Shown here piece by piece: positions 44,687 to 56,410 of a stretch of DNA of 64,000 nt. The stretch is taken from NCBI RefSeq assembly GCF_918797505.1, contig NC_092797.1:43746157-43810156 (forward strand), in the 5' to 3' direction. A model generated the notes under the pieces. That model saw only the letters and a list, made by a program, of their open reading frames with translations. It was not told the DNA's origin and searched no databases. Position 1 is the first letter of the stretch, and the number at the start of each line of letters is the position of its first letter. A program made the position numbers and the translations under genes. The DNA comes from Bemisia tabaci (lineage: Eukaryota > Arthropoda > Insecta > Hemiptera > Aleyrodidae).

Positions 44687-44822
44687 CGAGTTGGCGACAC
44701 TGTTTTTTTACTCAATTCAAGTCCATTAAAAATAACGATTTCAGGTGTGGCAAAATGACTCGCCAGGGATCGATTATTTTACATGCATTTAAATTGAGGA
44801 AAAACAGTATTGCCAACTTGCG
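44687..44822. mobile_element. MITE family R, copy 2
   Basis: CGAGTTGGCGACACTGTTTT at the left and AAAACAGTATTGCCAACTTG at the right are inverted ends. The subterminal stretch agrees with the copy at 2702-2838. Confidence 0.75.
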
Positions 44823-44866
44823 AAAACCGCGACTGAGTTTTTGAAAAAGCGGAATTATTTTTTCTC

Positions 44867-45101
44867 CAAAAGCTCCTGTCCAGAGAATGGCAGGAGACAG
44901 GTTGCCGAAGAAGGTCCTTGACCGGGTCCCTCTTGGGAGAAGACGCAGAGGGCGACCAATGAAAGGTTGGAGGGAAGGGATTGAGGCGGAAATGTTGATG
45001 TGCTCAATCCCCCAAGATTTGTGGTTTGAAAGAGAGCAGTGGAGGTTAGGAGTCGTAGAGCGCGAGGGAGTGCTGTAAAGCGACTTATATGTATGTATGT
45101 G
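44867..45101 (+). pseudogene. 5'-truncated RTE fragment (C-terminal end)
   Basis: It encodes RMAGDRLPKKVLDR, then GRRRRGRPMKGW and a terminal WRLGVVEREGVL, a stop and an ATGT tail. It is nearly identical to 9100-9300 and keeps the 11 bp deleted there. The 9-bp direct repeat TTTTTTCTC at 44858-44866 and 45102-45110 is the likely target duplication; about 10 bp of non-RTE sequence lie at its 5' end. Confidence 0.88.
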
Positions 45102-45150
45102 TTTTTTCTCGTCTTTTAAACCTAATAGTCTGACCGGAGAAAATGTATTT

Positions 45151-45279
45151 GGACTACGTTTAGCAGGAGGGAACTAAGCTACATCAGCTATTGTTAAATT
45201 TAACTGGGCAATCTAATTTTTTACGAGAGAACGTTTGTGCGGATTCCTTTGAAAATGTTAAGGAATTTGCTTCGAACCA

Positions 45280-45314
<35 letters not shown>

Positions 45315-45421
45315 CTGAAAGCACAAAAATCCGCACAATCGTTTTCAAGTAAAAATTAAATTTCCCAATTAAATTTGGCAATAGCTGATGTAACTTGGTT
45401 CCTCTTTGGTATACGCGGTCT
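45151..45421. mobile_element. MITE family H, copy 3
   Basis: GGACTACGTTTAGCAGGAGG at the left and its diverged complement at the right. ATTT lies on both sides. A 32-base poly-A run near 45281 lies inside. Confidence 0.88.
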
Positions 45422-45425
45422 ATTT

Positions 45426-46410
45426 GAAAGAACTCAGACTGTAGTTTTAAGCATTCTCACGAGTCTGCCCAGTGGTCTATTCACAATAGAATTAAACAAA
45501 AGTAGATAAACGAGGATTAGAATTTTTACTCTGACACTTAAATGCGCAAAAAGTTCACTTTTCGGTGACTTAAAAAAAAAGATAGAAAAAATCGAGTGTC
45601 AACACAGCCGAATATTGAAGAGATGTGATCGTTCCTCGTTTTTCAACTGTTTTCTCAAATGTGAGCGGCACCTAATTTGCAGCACGGAGCGGACCTGTGC
45701 GAGTTTACGTCTCGCGCCATCGCGCCTTCAATTTTGCAGACGCAGCACGGACATCCATCAAGCACGAATAGTTGTATCTCTGCGCCGTCATCAACGCGCG
45801 GCCTTGTAATCAAGTGAGGCAAAAGTTGAATTACGATGTCCAGCAGCTCTATTTTTCGAACAATAATGTTTCATGAGTAAATTGTTGAGCAAAAAGTCAA
45901 AATAGTTTTGCCTATGAATGTTGGGATATGCACTTTGCTGGACAAGTTTTTGAAAATTAGGTTAAGTTTGCTAAACAAATTACCAACTCTTCGGTCACCA
46001 GTTATCTTTAGGTGAATTTGAGTGTTTACTGCCGAAAGTAACTTTTTACACGCGATGAGGAATATAAGATTGTGGGGCCTTTAAAATATTTTTTGTCTTC
46101 GCTCGAAACTTCTAATATATCAATGGTGAACCTGCAAAAACGCGTATCTCTAAACGCTGCTCCGACTTTCTAAGTTCCTAACATATTTTATTTTCCACAT
46201 GGAAAAATGCTTACCATCAATTCTTGAAAATTTGTCTGATTTTCCTTCTCCGTGTGAAGAATATTCTTTAAAAATTTCAAGCAATGCGATTGCTCTCCTT
46301 CGATAACATACAGTGGAAGCGAATATTTTTAAACATCGCTAATGACTTACGCTTTTTAGCAGGTACGCCGTTTTCGTGTCTGATGAGGACGTATTAAAAA
46401 TTGAATTAAA
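45426..46410. other. unassigned sequence
   Basis: No gene or shared repeat is supported. Confidence 0.45.
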
Positions 46411-46700
46411 GAGAATGTCCAGAAGATAAAAGGAAAAAAGAAAGAAGGGGAAGAAGCAGATGGAAATGATGAACAAGAAGAGGCAGGATAGCAAAAGGAA
46501 TAAGAAACCGGGGGAGGAGAATGAGCAGATAAAAAAGACGAAAATGAATAAAGCAGATGAAGAGGGAGGAAGAGGGTAGAAGAGAGAAGTAGAGAAGAGG
46601 AAGAAAAGGAGCGAGAAAAGGAAGAAGAGGGAGAACGGTAAAATTAAGAAAAAAATAGTAAACGAAAGGAAAGAAAAAAGAGAAGAAATCATTAGAGAAA
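46411..46700. repeat. purine-rich low-complexity tract
   Basis: About 290 bases are almost all A and G on the + strand (GAAGA-type words). It mirrors the pyrimidine tract at 13018-13265. Minus-strand frames here are low-complexity and not genes. Confidence 0.85.
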
Positions 46701-47084
46701 ATTCAGAAGAAAACAAGAAAAATATCTTAATACTCCTTTTCTCTCCTCTGGCTTTACGTAGTTATTAGGGGGCTTAGTGTTGCGACAAGGTCTTTACGAG
46801 GTAGAAAGGGTGAGGAGGGGTCAAAAATCGGAAGACGTGGCTCGCGCAATGTGCAGACATCCCTCAAGTTCCATTCCTGCACAAATCATCACGTATTATA
46901 CGTCATCTTCCCTAATTGCATCATCAGGCTAGAGAGCACCTTTAATGTCGGTGATTCTCTATGCACCATCTGCACACGGAAGTCAAAGTACAAATAGAAT
47001 AGAAATTCCGTCGTCTCATCCTCCTTTAAGCTCAGTGCAGTATCGTTCATCTACCCCTAGGCGTCTTCGGAGTGGAGCGCTGTT

Positions 47085-47334
47085 CTGCCGTGCTAGGGAA
47101 AAACGCCGTATGAGCCTTCAGGCGTTGCCAAATTTCCTTAGATAAAACGCGAATTTCTTGGTAAATTTTCGAATATTTACTTCCAATTTTTCAGATAATG
47201 TTGTTTGCAATTTCACCTAAAGTTCCTGAAAATTTCAAGGAAACGTATTCATAACTTTCCTCAAAAATAAACATTTTATCGAAGGAAATTTGGCAACACT
47301 TGAATGTTTAGACGGCGTTCCTCGGCAATGTTCT
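47085..47334. mobile_element. MITE family A, first of two abutting copies
   Basis: CTGCCGTGCTAGGGAAAAAC at the left, then GCCTTCAGGCGTTGCCAAAT. The right end GACGGCGTTCCTCGGC is eroded and runs into the next copy. Confidence 0.85.
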
Positions 47335-47584
47335 GGCGTGCTGAAAAAAGACGCCGTAAAAGCCTTCAGACGTTGCCAAATTCCCCTCGACAAATCACAC
47401 ATTTTCGAGACAATTTATAAATAGTTTTATTCCGATTTTTCAAAGAATTGGGTTCGCAATTCGATATATGGTATCAGAAAATTTCAAGAGAATACACGGA
47501 TGACTCTTAAACAATAAATATCTTCTACGAGGCAATTTGGCAACATTTGAATGTTCTTACGGTGTATTTCCTCGACACGGTACT
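47331..47584. mobile_element. MITE family A, second of two abutting copies
   Basis: CTGGCGTGCTGAAAAAAGAC at the left and ATTTCCTCGACACGG at the right. It follows the first copy with essentially no spacer and in the same general layout. Confidence 0.8.
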
Positions 47585-48090
47585 GGTAGCATGTGTATTG
47601 TATAGGGTCCTGGTGGAACACAGCGGAATGCATTCGCATACCGCTGCGTATGGATTGGTGGAGTATATATTTCCTCCGCGTGGTGCTATTGACGTGAGCA
47701 GCATGGATAGTCACGACAAATTAAAGCTGTAAGGCGTCCATATTGCTAATATCATCCTAGCACATCGATAAATAAAGTTGAAAAATGCGTATCTCTGAGT
47801 GCAAAGTCGAGAATTTCCGCTCGTGTTTCATCGTCTGATATGAAAACCAACCAACTGTTCAAATTCATCTAGCCGTAAGTTTTTCCCTCTCAAAAATTGG
47901 GAGTCGAGAAAAAAAATATTGAGTATCAAATTAGTCGTGAAGTTTTGCACATGACATTAAGTGTTATTATGGAATACAGAGTGATCCAAAAGTCCGGCAC
48001 CACTAGGACCGCAAGCACCATTCATGTAACTTTTGAAACAATTTAGATAGAGTTTGAATGCTTCCCGGCACCTTTTTAACATACAGGGTT

Positions 48091-49349
48091 GGAGTCGCGT
48101 CTGAGCCGGCGGCGCGAGAGGTTCTCTCCGCGCTGCCTCCGCGTTCGTTTATTTCCCCGCCCGGCAAAAGTAAAGTTTTCATATGGTGTTTTACATCAAG
48201 AAACTCGTTTTTGTATATCGGTTGTGACTGTCGAGTGCATTTTCACCAGTATGCAGTTGGTGCGAAGTTTTCCGGGACTTTTCATCAAAGTTTTCACCGA
48301 TTTTTTCGGTTTCTTCACAGAAAGGGTTACATAACATCAGTTCTGTAACCCAGTTTCGCGTTCTGTGCGCCGATTACATCTTATCGCGTACGCGATAAAC
48401 ATCTCGCAAGCGTCCTTGCAGTTTTCAGATGTTTCCTCCTTACTTGTTCGTCTCGTTCAATTTTGGATTGGAAAAGAAATTCTTTTTGCCGGGCGGGGCA
48501 GGGGCGGGCGCGGGGTATTTACATCTGTGCTCGGGCGTGCAGAGGCATATCGGACGAAACAGGGAGCCTTTTACACTCCCTGTGGGCGCCGGTGACCTCA
48601 CCGGGGTTTTTCATCGTTCACTCGGTTTTCCCCGGACTCTTTTCGAGGGCTTATGCCCAAGATCTAAGAACGTTTTCGACCACTGGTTTTTGCTAGTTCC
48701 GGAATCGGTCTGCTGTTTACTCTGTTTCCCAGTTAGCCCATATCCTCTTCGGAGATCAAGCGGTGGGGCAGAGACATACTTGTATGGTCGGTAGGCCAAC
48801 CCACACAACTTTAAGGGACTTTTTCACCGTGATGTTTCGCGAACTGTCCTGCGCTCTCCGGATTATGAAATAGTTTGAAAAATTGCTGTATAGCGGGTCC
48901 GATTGCAGGAGCACGGACCGGATCCTCTCTCGGCGGAATTTTTTCGGGACTAGTTTTTTCTCCAGTAAATAGTGCATTCATCATGAACGTTTTCAGTACT
49001 CTTCGGAGTAGTACCTCCGTCTTTCCTGTTTGGGGCTGGGAGTCCCGGTGTACGAGTTCGCACTGGTCTGGAGTCTGGACTTCGGATGAAAATAGTTTGA
49101 AATATTCCTGTTTGGGACTGATTTTCTGGGCTCTTGTACCCATAGGGCGTGCTCTCTCCGTCCAGCGCCATCGGACTGATGGTTTTCTCGCAGCTTGCCC
49201 TGTCTTATGGCTGTGTTTTCAGTTTTTAAAGAATGTTTAATCTTAAAATTTTCAGAAGGGCGAAGTGTAAGCCTCAAGGCAGTGCCGCCCTATTCATTGT
49301 AAATTTGTTGTGTGATTTGCTTTGAATAAAATAAATAACAAAAAAAAAA
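48091..49349 (+). mobile_element. poly-A-tailed retroposon of unknown family, 1.26 kb
   Basis: The segment lies between perfect 13-bp direct repeats AACATACAGGGTT (48078-48090, 49350-49362). Its right end is a run of A preceded by AATAAA at 49325, so it was copied from a polyadenylated RNA. It is GC-richer than its surroundings, starting GGAGTCGCGTCTGAGCCGGC. The open frames are short (up to 121 codons) and match nothing I know. It may be an internally deleted LINE of a poly-A-tailed clade or a processed non-coding RNA. It landed near the left end of MITE V. Confidence 0.82.
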
Positions 49350-49355
49350 AACATA

Positions 49356-49571
49356 CAGGGTTATTCAAAAGTCACGCACCACATGAGGAGGATGGCCATT
49401 TGAAATTTGTAGTTGCCCCCCGCTCCCTCCCCCTGAGGGAGTCAAAAACTGGAAAGTACCCATTAAAAAAATTTTCCCCTGGATATGAGGAAAAACGTCA
49501 TAAACCGCAAGTCGATATCTTCATTAGAACTAAAGTTATGACCGGTGGTGCGTGACTTTTGAATAACCCTG
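49356..49571. mobile_element. MITE V, Tc1-mariner-like
   Basis: CAGGGTTATTCAAAAGTCAC at the left and its exact complement at the right. TA lies at both ends. Its first bases are also present at 48084-48090 because of the retroposon's target duplication. A related but distinct terminus (CAGAGTGATCCAAAAGTCCG) lies near 47976. Confidence 0.88.
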
Positions 49572-50543
49572 TATTCACGAAAATTGTACTAAGAGGTTTA
49601 CGGCCTCTTTATGAAAATATTTTCTAGTCGAAATTCGTATAGCTTCGTTGTTTCAGCAATCTTATCGAACCGTGGATATACCTCCGATTCTCTCTTTATG
49701 TCTTCGTTCTAAACCATTTTTACCATACCGAGCAAGGAAAAAATAAAAGAAGTAGTAGTAGTAAAATAATTTTATTTTAGAGCGGTGCTTTAGCATCTAA
49801 GGCCATTTACACCTCTAAAGAGGAATGCTATCAGAAAAGGAGGAAATTACTGAAAAAAATGCGTGATTGAAACGCAGATTGAAAACTGAACAGCAGAGTT
49901 CGAAGATCGAAGCCAAATCAGGGCACGAGAGTTTGTTAGCTGTCAATTAGTCGGGTTAAGTCGGGTTTTCTGCGAAGTCGTCGAATACTAATCACGAAAC
50001 GATGATGAATTATGCAACTTCCAGTCACAAATCACGATTCAAATCTTTGGAGAGCAGCAGTTTTTTTTTTTCTTTTTTCTTTTCCCTTGGCTCTTTCTCC
50101 GTTTTGCCGTACTCGTTGCTTGATGTGGCTTCAGCTCGAAGAGAGGTTTCGAGCATCGGGTGATAAAGGAAAATGGATTTTCGCGTGAACTTAGTCTTGC
50201 GTATCTGTCAGACCTTTATTTAAGTCCTCGTCAAGTCAAATAGATCCCTCTTTAACTTCTTGGTGGCAGGTGGAAACTTTTGTTTTTGGGGGACTGAACA
50301 ATGGGTCTTTCACTGCATTGAAATGAAGAGTTTTCCACCACCAACTTTTCTTTGGCCTTTTCTCGATTGAAAAAAGACCATCGAGACACCTGCTCACCCA
50401 CCTATTCTGAGCAAGAAAGAGATTTTGTTGGGTCAGGAAAGGACTATCTAGTTGCTCCCAGTCTATGTCGAGTCGTTCATAAAGGTTCATATAATCGGTT
50501 TCCTGTAATTTATCGAAAAATTATTCAGCCTTATCAGTCGATT
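49572..50543. other. unassigned sequence
   Basis: No supported gene; a short pyrimidine tract lies near 50060-50090. Confidence 0.45.
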
Positions 50544-50734
50544 CAGCGGACCGATTATTGAAATTTATAGATAAAGAAGACATAAGGAGCATAGCGATCT
50601 TATTGGTTGAAATGGGTGGTTCTTATAGACTAAAGGGGTAAATGATGGCGGACTAACTATCGGGTCTCTCGTGGGCTCCCGTTAGTTAGTCTATCACCTT
50701 TACTTTTTCTATCAAATTCAATAATCAGCCCGCT
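50544..50734. mobile_element. MITE family K, copy 3
   Basis: CAGCGGACCGATTATTGAAA at the left and TTCAATAATCAGCCCGCTG at the right are inverted. Inner words GGCGGACTAACTA and TTAGTTAGTC are shared with copies 2 and 4. Confidence 0.85.
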
Positions 50735-52186
50735 GGTGGGATTATCTTTAAACAGTCCATAACCATGGATGTCGATGTAACTACCGAGTTAGTCGTCACC
50801 TCTACCGCGGTAGTTCTCGTAACTACCGCACGGTAGCATTTTTAACCAGCCGCTGGTTGTGTCGTCTACCCTATTTTTTTCCGTGGTTACAAACAAACCG
50901 TATGCTCATACTTCCTTTTAGAATAAATACATATCCACAAAATTTTGCGCAGATTCCGAAGTTGGGAGCACATTTCAGACATGTCCGATGAGTTCACTCT
51001 CGTGGTCTTGGAGCCACTTTCCAGGAGAAGCAATAGTTTTTGTTTGTTTCTTCAAAAGCTTGCAACAATCCCATCCGAGGAAGGGTGAAAAATGAGCCCC
51101 CTCAGCGCGTGTTCTCATCACGCAACTTTTTTGAAATCATCCCCTCGAATTAATTAGATTAGTCGGGCAATAATCTATTTACGAAAAAAATTCCGAGAGG
51201 AAACCGTTTATCAGTGAAAGTTCTATGAAGTATCGCACAATATAAACTTAACCGAGTTAGGTAATTAATAACCGTCGGAACCGCTGTCAGGTATTATCGC
51301 AGTTGCGAAGTTTGGGTAGTGAACTCATCTTGGAAAGTCGATTTGAAGTTATTCCCTTCTTGAGTAGTTACCGCATTGCAAAGCGCCTTGCGCCCTTGGA
51401 GAGTCTACATTTTTTTTAATATCATGTGGGATATGGATATTTAAAATTAGTTCAAGTGCGTAAAATTTCGCGAGAAACACGGATGATAAATAATGGACGA
51501 TAATATGGGGACTTATACCCTAAAATTGATTGTGGTACCGTCCCTAATAGTTGGATGATGATACGGACATTTCCACCTGATTAAAGTACTGATTCCTGTG
51601 TAAAATTTTGCGAGAAAAATGGAACGATGGTATTCGTGGTTATTCCCTAAACTTGTGGTGATGCTGCGTGTTCTTTCAGTATTGAAATCCATAGTTCGGG
51701 ACAATAAAAGTTCGTGTAAAGTCTGTCTCGGACTAACTTCTTCTTTTTTTTCTTTTTTTTTTCAAATGTACTACAACTACCAAATAAGTGTTAATTAGCT
51801 TATTTTTACGAATATAATAAGAAGTTACCTGTTTAGCATGATTTTCTTTTTTATCTTTTCATTTATAACCCGCTCAGCTCCATAGCCCGCTTTCCGTGCT
51901 CACAGAAAAATTTCTTTAGATGCGAGCCCTCACTTAAAAAACAAGGCTTCTGATTCAAAGCCGTATGTTTTGAAAATGTGATACGTTGCGTTTGATGAAC
52001 ACTAATCGCTGTATTAATATCAATAATATCTCGTCCTGTTCTTACTTGCAAAAGATGATTTAACCAACTGTAACTTGTCTTCATGCATCATGATAAACAA
52101 ATCTTAAAAGCTGTTGCTCATAAAATGGACTCAGGAATCCGCCAACTGAATTTTGCATTTCACCAAGGAAATTTTATACTTTAAAT
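50735..52186. other. unassigned sequence
   Basis: Local inverted words around ACTACCG(A/C) occur near 50780-50840, but no clear element boundary. No gene is supported. Confidence 0.4.
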
Positions 52187-52323
52187 AGACTGCATGTTGC
52201 AATTAGGAACTACGAATTCTGGCCTGGATTAAAAACAACGTATACGCCATTAGTTTACCTACACACAAAAGTGTTTTTTCAGATGAGCCAGAATTTATAG
52301 TTCCAAATTGCAAAATGCAGTCC
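52187..52323. mobile_element. MITE family G, copy 3
   Basis: AGACTGCATGTTGCAATTAG at the left and CCAAATTGCAAAATGCAGTC at the right, with AAAT on both sides. It is inserted in the orientation opposite to copy 1. Confidence 0.9.
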
Positions 52324-52327
52324 AAAT

Positions 52328-52711
52328 GTGTACCATTGTTGGAGAAAGGCAACTCGTTAATGGATTTTAAAACTACTGATCAGTGTAATTGTAATATCTT
52401 CATATCGTCGCTAAAATATTCGGTAACCATTCAAATAGAGGGGAAAAACAAGCCGGATAATCAAGGAGTAGATAGAAATCCGAATTCGAGATAGAGCGAC
52501 GAAAAATCAGAAATGAGAGGGTGGAAAAAGGGAGGGAGCCCCGATTAAAGCAACGACAGACACAAACTATCCGTGGCTCCCTCGAAAGTTTCGTCGTTTC
52601 CAACAAAGAGTCAAGAGTCTTGACTTCCGACTCGAGACAGCCGAGATAAAGGCTTGAAAATAGTGCAGCGCTCACTATCTTTTACTTCCATCGACTTTAT
52701 CCAATGAATAC
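52328..52711. other. unassigned sequence
   Basis: No gene or shared repeat is supported. Confidence 0.45.
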
Positions 52712-52715
52712 AATT

Positions 52716-52837
52716 GGACGTATTTCTACCAAACGGAACTATGTGCATTAAGGCATGAGCCCTGAGACCCATAAGAGTATGTGCTTAACAGGGCTCACGT
52801 CATAATGCACATAGTTCTGTTTGGTAGAAATACGTCC
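52716..52837. mobile_element. MITE family F, copy 4
   Basis: GGACGTATTTCTACCAAACG and its complement, with AATT on both sides. Confidence 0.92.
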
Positions 52838-52841
52838 AATT

Positions 52842-53325
52842 AAGAGTCGAGTCTCGACTTTTCACTTTTTCTCAAGCTTCGCTCCTGTCACAAAAAATCT
52901 CACTTCATTAATAATTCATTTTTCTTTGTTTTTGCATTTGGGAAATAAATTAAAAAATACTGTGAGACACTTTCGAAGACTTCTTTTGGTGAGGTTTTCT
53001 CTCAGGAGATTTCGAACTATTCCCGAAAATAATCACAGTATTACGAAGGTTGGATCTTTGCAACTTATGAGCGAGACGTAACAGAACCGAATAATTTCAA
53101 GTTTGCTCGCCCAAAAAAGCCTTTTTCGGACTTGTTTCCAGAACGGCCTCATCTATATATTTGATTGGTATATTTGCCATTTCTTTGCAAGGCTAGTCAC
53201 TAAACTGCAATGGACAGGTATCTACCCCAAATCTAGGTGATGCTGTAAGACTCCAGGCATGAGTAATGAACGAGTCGGTTCCCAACCTCATCTTGCTCTT
53301 GAAAACCAGTCCCATACTAGAGATG
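52842..53325. other. unassigned sequence
   Basis: No gene or shared repeat is supported. Confidence 0.45.
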
Positions 53326-53445
53326 CGGCGTGGCGCGCTTTGCGCTATATCGATTGATCTGTCATTTAAAGCTATAGAAAAGGATCGATAAACTGATTAT
53401 TAAATGGGAAAATATCAATAATCGATCATACACGCCTCGCCACCG
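53326..53445. mobile_element. hAT-like MITE family C, copy 6, internally deleted
   Basis: It keeps CGCTTTGCGCTATATCGATT and the right half of the family (AATAATCGATCAT...CTCGCCACCG), but the central GTGTTCGC palindrome is gone. No target duplication is evident. Confidence 0.8.
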
Positions 53446-53524
53446 GTCCATGCACACTACAGAGTTCCCCTGTTTGGTGGTCATTGTATTGGTGAAGTTT
53501 GTTGCCTACAAAAGGACTATCCCT

Positions 53525-53802
53525 TCTGCGGACCAATTATTGAAACTGATAGATAAAGCGATAGACAAAGACGACAAAAGGGATTTGGAGGGATCCTATT
53601 GGTGGAAACGGGTTGTTGCAATGGACAAAGGAGGTAGGTAATCGACTAAGTAACGGCAACCCACGAGAAACCCGACAGTTAGTCTATCATTTTCCCCCTT
53701 AGTCGATGAGAACCACCCATTCCAACCAATAGAATTGCTTTATACCCCCTATGTCATCTTTGTCTGTCGCTTTGTCTATCAGTTTCAATAATCGGCCCGC
53801 TG
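53525..53802. mobile_element. MITE family K, copy 4, most complete
   Basis: CTGCGGACCAATTATTGAAA at the left and TTTCAATAATCGGCCCGCTG at the right. Both arms continue through ATAGACAAAG and its complement CTTTGTCTAT. Confidence 0.88.
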
Positions 53803-54777
53803 TAAGGATCAAGGTTATAAATCGTGAGCAATTGTCATTATCATCATAAATTTTATCAAATACTTAGGCAAATAGTAAAACTTCAAAATTTAAGAAAAGT
53901 GCGCACACGTTTTCGAACAATTTATGATTTTTCAAGCTGTCGAAATGAAAAAAATGTTCAAACAGAAAAATTCTCCTTTATTTTCTTTTTCAATATCCAC
54001 TTCGTTCATCCGTTTTGTTTGAACCGTAAAAACTCTAAAAACGGCTCATGAGGAAATATAGATACACTCTTTCGTCAAGGGAGCGACGATTCGGCTATCG
54101 AGCCTGCGTCATGTACTCTAAACACCTCGATATTAAAAGAAAGGAAAAGAAACTTATGTGTTTTTTTTTTTTTTTTCTTCAGGGACATTCCCCATCTGAC
54201 TTTATTCAGTTTTAATGTGATACAAAATAAATGAGTGTGCATATAATAATTGTTTACATGGTGTTGATAAAATTATTTACATTTGAATAGGACGGAAATT
54301 ATCGGTAGATATCTCTATCGCCCTTGTTAGATTTATATATGATAATTTTAGTCTCTAAGAATAAGGAGTACATGAGAAATAATATCTTAAAACTTATGTG
54401 TTGTCACAGAGGATTTATGTCTGTAAATGATGTATTCAAAACCGCAAAAGCACGTGGAAACAAAACTGAGGTACCCCAAGAAAACGGCGATGGAATGATC
54501 AAATCGTGGAAAAAGTTTTTAAACCCACAATCAATCATGATTTAAACTTTTTCGCACAAATAACCAATCGTTTTATTTATGCATTGTATCGACATTTATT
54601 AAATTTTGCGCGCAATCTCGACGGTGCATCAAAATCTCTCATCGCGACAGTCGGATATAATTGATGGCGAAATGAACACCTCATTAACTTATCCAATTGA
54701 GCGTGGACTCCTGGGGTGGATCTTTATAACTTATCTCGTAGCTTCTGCGCTTCTTTTGATCCGACTTGGACGTATTT
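53803..54777. other. unassigned AT-rich sequence
   Basis: A poly-T tract lies near 54160. No gene is supported. Confidence 0.45.
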
Positions 54778-54889
54778 TTGCCCAACGGAACTATGTGCAT
54801 TATGACGTGAGCCCTATTATGCATATATTCTTATGGGTCTCAGGGCTCATGTCCCAATGCATATAGTTCCGTTTAGCAGAAATACGTCC
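54778..54889. mobile_element. MITE family F, copy 5
   Basis: GGACGTATTTTTGCCCAACG at the left and GCAGAAATACGTCC at the right. The flanks ACTT and GCTT agree at three of four bases. Confidence 0.88.
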
Positions 54890-55950
54890 GCTTTATCCCT
54901 TTCCTCTCGCCGCACTCGCTGCTAAACTCGGAGTCACGGACTGAAGCTTCCGGGCCTATTTTTCCTCTTTTTTATCCTTTGAAAAGAGCTCTTCGGCAAA
55001 GGATCCCGCCCTTTGCTCTTAAACGGCAGACTTTTCTAAATGCAGCATCATCAATGGTTGATGTCTACAACAGGTGTTTGCGATAAGCACCTTTGAGATA
55101 ACGCAATAAGGCCTGTAAAGCTACTGAGTTTTGTGCGCTGGCGGTAAGACAATGTTCAACGTATGCCAATGTCTTACAAAGGCTGTTCTAGAGATTTTGC
55201 ATTGGTCTGACGTATAAGCCCCCCCCCCCCCTCCCCCCCTTCATAAAAAAATAAATAAATAAGTATTTTGCGGGTTCTTTACATCAGCTGTTTACGCAAA
55301 AAATGAGTCCTTGTGAGGCATTTGGTCAAAAATTCACCGAAATTCAGCGTTCTTTTTTGGAGATTTGTTGTCCGGACCTTGGCAAGATTCTATGACCTTC
55401 TTGAAGGAGAAAAATAGAGTTCATAATTCTCTCGCAGCCCCTTAGAGCCCAAATTTCGTGCCTGAATTCTGGAATTTTACAGCACTGAAAACAGCCTTAC
55501 GGGGTAAGATTTGTAGTTCAGCAGGTAAACTTAAGGCGCAAAGCAAGGCTTAAAATCTTAAGTCAGCGCTTACTCCAAAGGATATCAGCGAAACGACTCC
55601 AGTCAAGAAGAAAGAACGTCGAAGCTTTGAAAAGTATATAAGAAAACTTTAAATTCTTGGACGAAAAGAAATACAGACTTCATGAAATACACTCATTTTG
55701 TTTATTTCTTTTGATACAAACATCTACTTTTTAACTTTATTTTTATTTTTGCTTCCCTAAAGAAATGTCCTAAAATCTGGTACGCTAAGGTGCAACATGT
55801 CTCCCAAGTAGGTTTTATTAGTTAGGTTCAGGTACAGGTAATAAGTAGGTTTTTGAAGAAAAAAAATTGCTCAGCGGGGATTTTTGCAGGTAAAGAGTTG
55901 ATCGGAAACTTCCTATAGTGTTTTAGAGTTGGCTTATACGATGCAAATTA
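54890..55950. other. unassigned sequence with a poly-C tract
   Basis: A C-rich run lies at about 55220-55239. No gene is supported. Confidence 0.45.
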
Positions 55951-56165
55951 GAACGAACTAACAGGAGAGGCCGCGGACACGAAAGTTATGGCTAAAATTT
56001 CAAATTTTTATGTTTATTTTGGCACAAATTCAGTTTTAAAGGGTGTTTCTGAAGGGAAATTCCTCGAAAAAACTAATGGAACCACTCTTAACTTTTTTGT
56101 TTCAAATTTTTGAAATTATAAACTTTCAGTTTCCAAATTTTTTCCGACTTCTCCTATAGGCTCGG
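55951..56165. mobile_element. MITE family I, copy 3, diverged
   Basis: AACAGGAGAGGCCGCGGAC at the left and TTTTTTCCGACTTCTCCTAT at the right, with the family interior (AAAATTTCAAATTTTTATGT). It has the same orientation as copy 2. Confidence 0.75.
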
Positions 56166-56181
56166 CACAATGTGCGGCGCA

Positions 56182-56410
56182 CAGTGGATCGTGTCAATAG
56201 GAGAGGTCGGACAAAATTTGGAAACTTTAAACGCTTATAACTCCGTGTATACAAAAATTTGAGGTTCTAAAAGTGATTTCATTGGCCTCTTCGTCAAATG
56301 TTCTTTTGAAAACACCCCTTGAAATTTAAAATGTGACGAAATGAACATCCAAATTTACAGTTTCAGTCAAAAATTTCAAGTCCGACCTCTCTAATTGCCT
56401 CGATCCACTG
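56182..56410. mobile_element. MITE family I, copy 4
   Basis: CAGTGGATCGTGTCAATAGG at the left and CTAATTGCCTCGATCCACTG at the right. Its interior is reversed relative to copy 3, from which it is separated by about 16 bp, so the pair forms a larger inverted repeat. Confidence 0.9.

Noticed and set aside
46339..46716. 125-codon Phe/Leu/Ser-rich minus-strand frame that looks like a membrane protein
   Set aside because: It is a translation of the complement of the purine tract; the hydrophobicity is a composition artefact.
48429..48794. 121-codon frame in the poly-A retroposon
   Set aside because: No recognisable domain, and overlapping frames of similar length exist in the same GC-rich stretch.
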